Positions 56,979 through 64,000 of a DNA stretch of 64,000 bases are shown piece after piece. The notes under the pieces were generated by a model that saw only the letters and a list, made by a program, of their open reading frames with translations, did not search any database and had not been told where the DNA came from. The translations under genes were made by a program, and so were the position numbers. The stretch comes from Zygnema cylindricum (Eukaryota > Streptophyta > Zygnematophyceae > Zygnematales > Zygnemataceae), in contig JBBHKE010000077.1 in assembly GCA_037447655.1 (NCBI GenBank), positions 62,001-126,000 on the forward strand, in the 5' to 3' direction. Position 1 is the first letter of the stretch. Each line of letters starts with the position of its first letter.

Positions 56979-57743
56979 CTAAGGGGAAGGCACAGGTTTG
57001 GTCATCATATCTGCTACCATCTCGCTATCTGGTCGGTACTCTAAACTAATTATTTTGTTTTCTACTTTCTCTCTAACAAAGCTGAGTCTAATGTCCATGT
57101 GTTTGGCTTTAAAATGATGTTTAGGATTGGCAGAAATAGCGATTGCTGCCTGATTATCACAAAAAAAATTTTGCACACCACTCTTAAGGTGACCAAGCTC
57201 ACCAAGCAAAGACTTGACCCACATCAATTCTTTTACAGCAGAGCAAGAGGCCATATACTCAGCCTCCATGGTGGACTGAGCAATAACCTTTTGCTGTTTG
57301 CTACTCCAACAACAAGCCCCATCACCCACATATAATACATATCCAGAAGTACATCTCCTCATCGGAGCATCACCATAACTGGCATCACTCCAAGTAGCAA
57401 TGTCAGTATTCTCCCCACCCAAATGTAACCATATATCCCTAGTTCCTATCAAATATCTAAGGACTCTCTTAGCTGCCTCCCAATCCCTCTTAGTGGGAGC
57501 ATTTAGACTTCTACTCAGCACTCCTACAGTTGCAGCTAAATCCGACCGGGTACAATTGATAAAATATATTAGACTTCCCACCAGTTTCCTGTAAGGTATA
57601 GTCTGCATGAACTTTTGTTCTTCAGGAGATAATTCCTCATCTAAGACCTTGACTCCTTCTTCCTCACTCCACTCACTTCCCTTTTTTAACTCCATTGGAG
57701 TTGTACAATTATTAGCTTTATCCATCTGAATTTTTTGAAGCAT
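56979..57743 (-). CDS. Element E: RNase H domain open frame
   Basis: The 254-codon frame covers the end of reverse transcriptase (MLQKIQMDKANNCTTPMELKK), the connection region and RNase H. The latter shows YMASCSAVKELMWVKSLL and CDNQAAIAISANPKHHF, ending ADMMTKPVPSP. RNase H would degrade the RNA strand of the cDNA hybrid. It is an uninterrupted block of a broken polyprotein. Confidence 0.85.
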   Translation of the reverse strand: MLQKIQMDKANNCTTPMELKKGSEWSEEEGVKVLDEELSPEEQKFMQTIPYRKLVGSLIYFINCTRSDLAATVGVLSRSLNAPTKRDWEAAKRVLRYLIGTRDIWLHLGGENTDIATWSDASYGDAPMRRCTSGYVLYVGDGACCWSSKQQKVIAQSTMEAEYMASCSAVKELMWVKSLLGELGHLKSGVQNFFCDNQAAIAISANPKHHFKAKHMDIRLSFVREKVENKIISLEYRPDSEMVADMMTKPVPSP

Positions 57744-58593
57744 GTTCCCTATTGCTTCGATTATACTCTATCTTATAATCTTCCTTTTTCGGTCTCTTTC
57801 TACTTGAATTCCCAAAATATATTTTGCTTCCCCAATATTTTCATTTCAAATCTCCCTTTAAGATCGGTTTTCAGTTTATTAATTTTTTCCATTGATTTAC
57901 TTAAAATAAGCAAATCATCAATATAAATTGCAATAAATATAACATTTTCACCATCTTCAAAAACATAGATTAAGTGATCTGAGCTGATCCGGATATATCC
58001 TAGACCGGTAAGAAACTCATCACGCTTCTTAATCCTTGTCGAGGCGCTAGTTTCAAACCATAAAGAGATTTAATCAGCCGGCATACCTTACTCTCCTCTC
58101 CTTCCTCCACAAATCCTTCGAGTTGTCGCATAAAGATCCCCTCTACCGATTCTCCATGCAAAAAGGTTGTCTTGATGTCCATCTGGTGCACCTCTATATC
58201 TTCCGCTGCTGCTTGACTGAGAAGTATGCGGACGGAGGGAAATCTGATGACCGGGGCAAAGGTTTCCTCGTAGTCAATTCCCTCTTTTTGTGTAAATCCC
58301 TTTGCCACTAATTGGGCCTTGTAGCTCTCAATCGTGTTATCTGGAATGAGTTTTAATTTGAAAACCCACTTACAACCGATTAGTTTTCGGTTAGGTGGAC
58401 AATCAACCAGCTCCCAAGTATTGGCTGCCATAAATGAGGCCATCTCCTCATTGATGGTTGTCTTCCACCGGTTCCTCTTTGGAGAAGTCACCCCCTCTCC
58501 ATAAGTTTGAGGTTCATCTTGATGAGATAGTTTAGTTACCTTGTTACTAACTTGTTTTTCTTGCAATCTTTTGCTACTTCTCCTTCCCCCCAC
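57744..58593 (-). pseudogene. Element E: reverse transcriptase, broken
   Basis: The frame 58593-58000 covers the linker and first half of RVT_2 (RWKTTINEEMASFM, EGIDYEETFAP, SLYGLKLAP). A deletion after APRQ shifts it. The catalytic motif, read in the continuing frame near 57911-57922, is Y-I-D-D. Stops follow towards 57744. Confidence 0.82.
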
Positions 58594-58632
58594 AAAATCT
58601 GTGGCCGGAATAGATGGTTCTCGTGGGTTCTT

Positions 58633-59805
58633 TCAAACAATCTCGGCATCTCCCTTGTTCCTTGATCCTGAATCAGTTTCCACCACGTCTTGCGCTTCGG
58701 GTAGAGTTGTCACTGGAGTTTCCGCAGCCGAGTTCTTTTCGGTCTGATTTTTACTTGCAAGAATGTCATCTTCTCTAAAACCTGGATAGTTAGGAAGGTC
58801 AAAGTCATCCGAATTTTCTAATTCAAATCTGATTTTTACTAACTTTGTATACTTGAAGGGATCCACAGACTTTCCTTCATCGATAACTACTATATGTTTT
58901 ACTAAGATTATATCTTCCTATTTTTAGATCATATATTCTATATCCTTTAACATCGTCATCATATCCTAATAAGTATCCCGGTTTTCCTTTAAGATCTAGC
59001 TTCCAATTAGACCGATCTGTATCTAGACTAAATACTTGACTACCGAAAACCTTTAAGTGAGATATGTATGGTTTCCGGCTTGTCCATCTCTCATAAGGCG
59101 TTGGATCTTTTATAGCTGAAGTAAGAACTCTATTTTTGAGGTAATTAGCACTGTTCATTGCTTCTGCCCGAAACCTTTTTCATATCTTTTTATCTAACAA
59201 CATACTTCTAGCACTATCATTAGTGTTTTATTTAACCTTTCAGCTACCACATTCTGTTCTGAGTTTTTTGGAAATGTCTTTTGGTGTTGGACTCCATCTT
59301 CCCTCAAAAAATCCTCAAACTGGTTAGAAGGATACTCTCCACCATTGTCACTCCTTATTCTCTTGATTGGAGTTTCATGGAATTTTTTGCTCCATGCTTT
59401 ACATTGTCTAAAACAATCCTGAGCTTCTGACTTGTTTTTCAAAAAACACACCCGTGAATACCGAGACCAATCATCAGTGATAGTCATCATAAAATTGTTC
59501 CCTTCCGGTGAGGGCACTTTAGCCGGTCCCCAAATATCTATGTGTACTAAATCTAGAATTTTTTCTCCCTTATAGGTGGCTGTTTTGGGAAAGGGTAATC
59601 TGTGTGCTTTACCTTCAGTAGATCCACTACAATCACTTATATTATCACTCTCACTGAACTGAATTCCTTCCACCACTCCCATCTTTTTCATCTCTCTTAA
59701 CTTATCTAGATTCACATGCCCAAGCCTCTTATGCCACATCAAAATATCATGAACACGAGTATAATAAAGTTTCTTTGTTTCATTACTTAAAATCAGCCTA
59801 AACAT
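58633..59805 (-). pseudogene. Element E: integrase
   Basis: The GAG-pre-integrase zinc finger (MWHKRLGHVNLDKL, with the second Cys pair damaged: CSGSTEGK) is followed by the DDE core in 59805-59194. The three acidic residues lie in HIDIWGPAKVP, RSDNGGEYPSNQ and VVAERLNKT. The C-terminal part is in 59158-58877 and the linker in 58866-58633. One stop in the core and a frameshift near 59160 separate the blocks. Confidence 0.85.
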
Positions 59806-59895
59806 CCCTTGGCTACCTTTCTCAACAATGAAATAAACATCCTCCTCAAAACTAGCACTAAAGACTCCTTCCCTAGTGCTAGTAAAAAACCCTTA

Positions 59896-60354
59896 TCATC
59901 TAATACAGATGTAGAGATGAAGTTTTTGTTCCAAAATAAACAATACATCGGAGAATGTAACTATGGATGTCTTTCCTTCTACTAACACTTTTAGATATAT
60001 CAATCCTACAAGAGTAGTAGTGACTATCCTCCTATCCCCGTACTCTATCTCTACGGTGGGAATCTTTCTTATTTTAGTGAACAGGTGTTTATCCTTACAC
60101 ATGTGCATGGAGGCACCTGAATCTACAATCTAGCCTGCTTCACCTTTCAATCCACCGAAAGCACATTTCTACTTTCGTGGAATTTCTACCTCGTTTGTCG
60201 CTTCCAACTCCTCATCCAATAGGAGCTCATCGTCCTCGTCTTCAGATTCCACCTCATGTACCTGTGTCACAAGGGCCTTTTTCTTTCCTCTCGGGTTTCC
60301 ACCGGTCTGCCGTCCCTTTAACTGAAGCTCGATTAGCTTAGTGCACTCCGCCAT
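59896..60354 (-). pseudogene. Element E: nucleocapsid-protease junction
   Basis: The frame 60354-60169 starts at the end of the zinc knuckle (MAEC) and covers the acidic linker ending IPRK. After a TAG at 60130-60132 the protease motif IVDSGASMHM follows. The TAG replaces the Trp usually found before the I-[LV]-D-S-G protease motif, and element D has the same TAG. The first Cys of the zinc knuckle is lost through a small frameshift near 60385. Confidence 0.8.
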
Positions 60355-60546
60355 ATAGTGCTCTGGTTTCTTACAGAAAATGACAAAAACCTTGGGAGCC
60401 CTTGGTCCGAACTCGTCGGTTTGATTTTTCTACTCCCCCCCTCCGTAATTTCCAACCGGTCTCCGGGAATCCTTGTTCCTCCAGTCGGTCCCAGCTGCCA
60501 AGGCTTGCCCACTCTTTCCTCCCCTTCAGATCTCAATCTAATTCTC

Positions 60547-61253
60547 TCAAACGAGAATCATCCCTACCACTGAGTTCCATATCCTACTTGTGTCTGCCAA
60601 GTCTTGCACACGGTTGACTATGTTCTCGAACTCAACGGGTAACTTCATTAGGAAACAGTTAACCTTTTCTTTTTCACTAAAATCTTTTCCCGCACTCTCT
60701 AGCTCCATGAAAAGTGTAGCAAGCTCATTGCAAAAATCTAACATCTTCCCCCCTTTGTGTACATACTCCTTAACTTTCAGATGAGTTAACTGTTGTTGCT
60801 AAATCGTACCACTTCGGTACATCTCTATGAGAGCCATCCAAAGATCGGATGCCCTTTCTACCTGCAAATGAGGGCATGCAAGCCCTTGAGTAAGATGGCG
60901 GAGGATGAAGTGCTTTGTTGCCATATTGTTGAAGTCCCACGTATGAATATCATTCTCCTCGTTCCTTGGAATAGGTGACATGAATGTTAAACCAGTTGCT
61001 ATTGGTGAGGTCGTCTCCTTCTCCATTGCTTTGTCTACCACCTCTTTTTTTTTTCTCCTCCTTTGATGATGGATCTGCTTTCCTTGTTAATCTGCTTCCT
61101 CCAAACCCTGGAGGGACTCTAAGACATGATGGACGCCCCACTTGTCCACTCACTATCCCCCAAAACCTTGTCTCGCATAGAGCTCCTATCATCATACTTT
61201 CCCAGTATATGAAGCCAGCTCCCTTAAAGATGGGTACCCTAGAGGGTGGGTCC
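60547..61253 (-). pseudogene. Element E: gag
   Basis: Gag reads VMDPPSRVPIFKGAGFIYWESM from the primer site (ATG complement at 61251-61253). It continues in further frames through the capsid-like region (MATKHFILRHLTQGLACPHL, MLDFCNELATLFMELESAG). The upstream in-LTR start codon is ATA instead of ATG in this 5' LTR. At least three frame breaks are present. Confidence 0.82.
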
Positions 61254-61259
61254 ATCACC
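61245..61259 (-). promoter_or_regulatory. Primer-binding site of element E, half-tRNA initiator-Met type
   Basis: On the minus strand GGTGATGGACCCACC directly follows the 5' LTR and matches the complement of the initiator tRNA-Met anticodon arm at 13 of 15 positions. It includes the ATG complementary to the CAU anticodon, which is also a Gag codon. Confidence 0.65.
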
Positions 61260-62328
61260 AAAAACTCTGAGACCTCTATAAGTCCTCGGAGTGGACAGCT
61301 TCCAATAAGCCTTTAGGATAACCCTGACCCCTTTGTATTTCAGCAAGAATAACTGCCACCCTGGCTATCAAATACTCTGACCACCTCACCCATGTGAAAG
61401 CAAGACTCCCCTAAGTCGATAGCAAAAAGAATCTCTGAACCGCTCCCAGAGCTGTAAGTTATTGAAGGTCAAAGTTGACCTTTTGTACTGAAGCTCTTTG
61501 GGAGAGAGGGTCCTATCTACCAATTTTTTCTAAGTCGTATCTCTCTCACAAACTCTATCTACTAACGTTCAAAGCCAATCATATTACACTTCCGTACACA
61601 AAAGTACAGCTGCCGGTGTACTTTGTGTACGGATATTGTATGACATGGCCTAAAAGTCGACACATGTCACATCCGGATTCGGTCCCTTAATTCTCGGAGA
61701 TGCTGCAATCCAACGCAATTTACGTGTCATCCGATGTGGCGATGACCACAAACCGCCGAGATTCTCTTCCGCGATCTCGGCTTTCTTCTCGGCCGTCCGA
61801 TTGAATGCAGATTTCAGTTAGAGCCGTCATAAATACTTGCACGGTATTTGTTTCGTTTAAAGAAACAAATGCGCGATACTTGTTTCTTATCCGTACCGTA
61901 ATCTGTACTTCTACCTAATTGATTCTATGTATTCCGTAAGAAGTTCCGTTAAATGAAATATCCTACGTGGTAATGTATAAATAAATATCAAACCCTACTG
62001 CATGTATCATTAGCTTTAGACCTAACGGATAAGGTTACCGGCTACCGGCTGCTTGACGTGCGGCAGGTTCCAAGATCAAATACTGGTAGCATCACTATTT
62101 CTTTAAGTAAATAAACTACCAAACTACCATTCAATAAACCAACTAATCTATTTCCCGTAAGCCTCTGGATAGCCTAGGTAGCCATGGCTTTAGCTTCCTC
62201 TCCAACTTCTCAGTGACTGCGACAAGTGTGGGAGTTGGAGAGAGAAGTTAGAGATAGACTGCCTCAGCTTCTTTCTGTATTTCTATTTAGACCTAGAAAA
62301 TACTTAAAAACGACCATCAATTTCTACA
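61260..62328 (-). repeat. 5' LTR of the nested copia element E
   Basis: It begins TGTAGAAATTGATGG at 62328 and ends at 61260 (GAGTTTTT, a mutated TTTCA end). It is 1,069 bp against 1,058 for its partner at 55860-56917; visible differences show that the insertion is not very recent. The tRNA-like module lies at 62017-62092 with the D-arm-like CCTAACGGATAAGGT at 62021-62035. Confidence 0.9.
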
Positions 62329-62333
62329 AATAC

Positions 62334-64000
62334 CGCGACCAATCATGAGTTATAGTCATCATAAATCTCTTCCCTTTGGGTGATGGCACTCTGGCCGGCC
62401 CCCAAATATCTGTGTGTACTAAATCTAGAATATTTTCTCCCTTATAGGTGGCAGTTTTTGGGAAGGGTAACATGTGTGCTTTACCTTGTGCACATCCACT
62501 ACAATCACTTAGATTCTCACTTTCACCGAACTAAATTCCTTCCACCACTCCCATGTTTTTCATCTCTCTTAACTTATCTAGATTTACATGCCCAAGCCTC
62601 TTATGCCACAACATTATATCATGAACACCAAAATAAAAAAATTTCTTCTTTTCATTGCTTAAAATCAGCCTAAACATCCCTTGGCTACCTTTTTCAACAA
62701 TGAAATAAACTTCCCCCTCAAAACTAGCAGTAAAGACTCCTTTCCTAGTGCTAGTACCAAAACCTTTATCATCTAATACAGACATAGAGATGAGGTTTTT
62801 GTTCAGCTCCGGAATAAACAATACATCGGAGAATGTAACTATATGTCTTTCCTTCTACTAACACTTTTAGATCTACCGATCCTACAAGAGTAGTAGTAAC
62901 TATCCTCCCATCCTTGTACTTTATCTCTACGGTGGGAATCTTTCTTATCTTAGTGAACAGGTGTTTATCTTTACACATGTGCATGGATGCACCTGAATCT
63001 ATAATCTAGCCTGCTTCACCTTTCAATCCAGCGAAAGCACATTTTTGCTTTCGTGGAATTTCGACCTCGTTTTTCGCTTTGAAATCCTCATCCAATAGGA
63101 GTTCATCGTCCTCGTCCTCGGATTCCGCCTCATGTACCTGTGTCACAAGGGCCTTTTTCTTTCCTCTCGGGGGTCCACTGGTCTGCCTTTCTTTTAACCA
63201 CATTTCGGTTAACTAAGTGCACTTAGCCATATAGTGCCCAGATTTCTTACAAAAATGGCACAAACCCTTCGAAGTCTTTGTTCCGAACTCCTCGGTCTGA
63301 TTTTTTTGCCTCTCCCCTTGATAATTTCCAACCTGTTTCATATAATCATTGTTCCTCCAATTATTCTGAACTGCCAAGGCTTGCCCACTCTTTCCTCCCG
63401 TTCGGATCTCAATCGTATTCTCTCAAACGAGAATCATCCCTACCACTAAGTTCCATATCCTACTTGAGTCCGCCAAGTCTTGCACACGATTGACTATGTT
63501 CTCAAACTCATCGGGTAACTTCATTAGAAAACAATTAACCTTTTCTTTTTCACTAAATACTTTTTCAGCACTCTCTAGTTCCATAAAAAGTGTAGCAAGC
63601 TCATTGCAAAAATCCAACATCTTCCCCCCTTTGTATACATACTCATTAATTTTCTGATCAGCCAACTATTGTTGCTGAATCGTACCACTTCGACACATCT
63701 CTTTGAGAGCCACCCAAAGATCGGATACCCTCTCTACCTGCAAATGAGGAGATGCAAGCCCTTGAATAAGATGGCAGAGAATGAAGTGTTTTCCGTCATA
63801 TTGTTGAAGTCCGAAGTATGAGTATCATTCACCTGGTTCCTCGGAATAGGTGACATGAATGCCAAACCAGTTGCTATTAGAGTGGTCGTCTCTTTCTCTT
63901 TTCCTTTGTCCACAACCTCCCCTTCCTTTGTCTCCTCCGTTGGAGATGGATCTGCTTTTGTGGTGAATCTTTCTCCTCTAAACCCAAGAGGGATGCCAAG
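62334..64000 (-). pseudogene. Outer copia element D: gag, protease and integrase first half
   Basis: From the right edge, Gag is present in 63665-63423 and neighbouring frames; it lacks only its first part, outside the window. The zinc knuckle CHFCKKSGHYMAKC is intact near 63230-63270. A TAG at 63006-63008 precedes the protease motif IIDSGASMHM. The frame 62821-62531 gives the GAG-pre-integrase block LWHKRLGHVNLDKL. The integrase core breaks off at DWSRY, where element E is inserted. Confidence 0.85.

Larger units (their letters stand above)
56918..61259 (-). mobile_element. Nested copia element E, internal region
   Basis: With its LTRs (61260-62328 and 55860-56917) this is a structurally complete Ty1/copia element of 6.47 kb. 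It is flanked by the 5-bp duplication GTATT (minus strand; 62329-62333 and 55855-55859) and inserted in the integrase of element D. Domain order, right to left, is Gag, zinc knuckle, protease, integrase, reverse transcriptase, RNase H. At least eight frame breaks make it non-autonomous now. Confidence 0.92.

Overview
The window is nuclear DNA from a land plant or close green relative. It contains one spliced protein-coding gene, a SET-domain histone methyltransferase with GYF-like segments, set in DNA dominated by Ty1/copia retrotransposons, non-autonomous hAT elements, a MITE family and an unusual Mutator-like element. The gene's domain make-up resembles plant ATXR7/SET1-type H3K4 methyltransferases. 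The retroelement primer sites match the anticodon arm of the plant initiator tRNA-Met. Moderate introns and transposon density would fit a bryophyte or other non-seed streptophyte, but that placement is inference.

Layout. 1-7000: two related copia 3' halves with 3' LTRs, separated by unique DNA and an assembly gap. 7001-9224: AT-rich, with MITEs. 9225-12866: LTRs and an antisense copia fragment of a second lineage. 12867-15820: intergenic DNA, a MITE and a 589-bp tandem duplication carrying hAT copies. 15821-25691: a decayed plus-strand copia element, inserted in a hAT copy and itself interrupted by two solo LTRs and a third insertion. 25692-26634: gap and transposon debris. 26644-31784: a Mutator-like element with about 1.3-kb inverted arms and a perfect 9-bp target duplication, pierced by two hAT elements and a MITE. 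32755-45080: the SET-domain gene, about 18 exons and about 1,666 residues. 45081-49498: intergenic DNA with one MITE. 49507-51698: a hAT element and a solo LTR. 52039-64000: a minus-strand copia element carrying a second copia element nested in its integrase.

The copia elements share three features that I consider the most interesting retroelement signals here. The primer-binding site matches the internal anticodon arm of initiator tRNA-Met rather than its 3' end. The Gag start codon lies in the last 20 bases of the LTR, so the primer site is coding. Each sufficiently complete LTR carries a tRNA-like module in antisense. The Mutator-like element looks like an inverted duplication of a transposase-gene 5' end, the layout of maize Mu killer, and could make hairpin RNA. 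Every retroelement coding region seen is broken. The methyltransferase gene is open in frame across the exon chain I propose.
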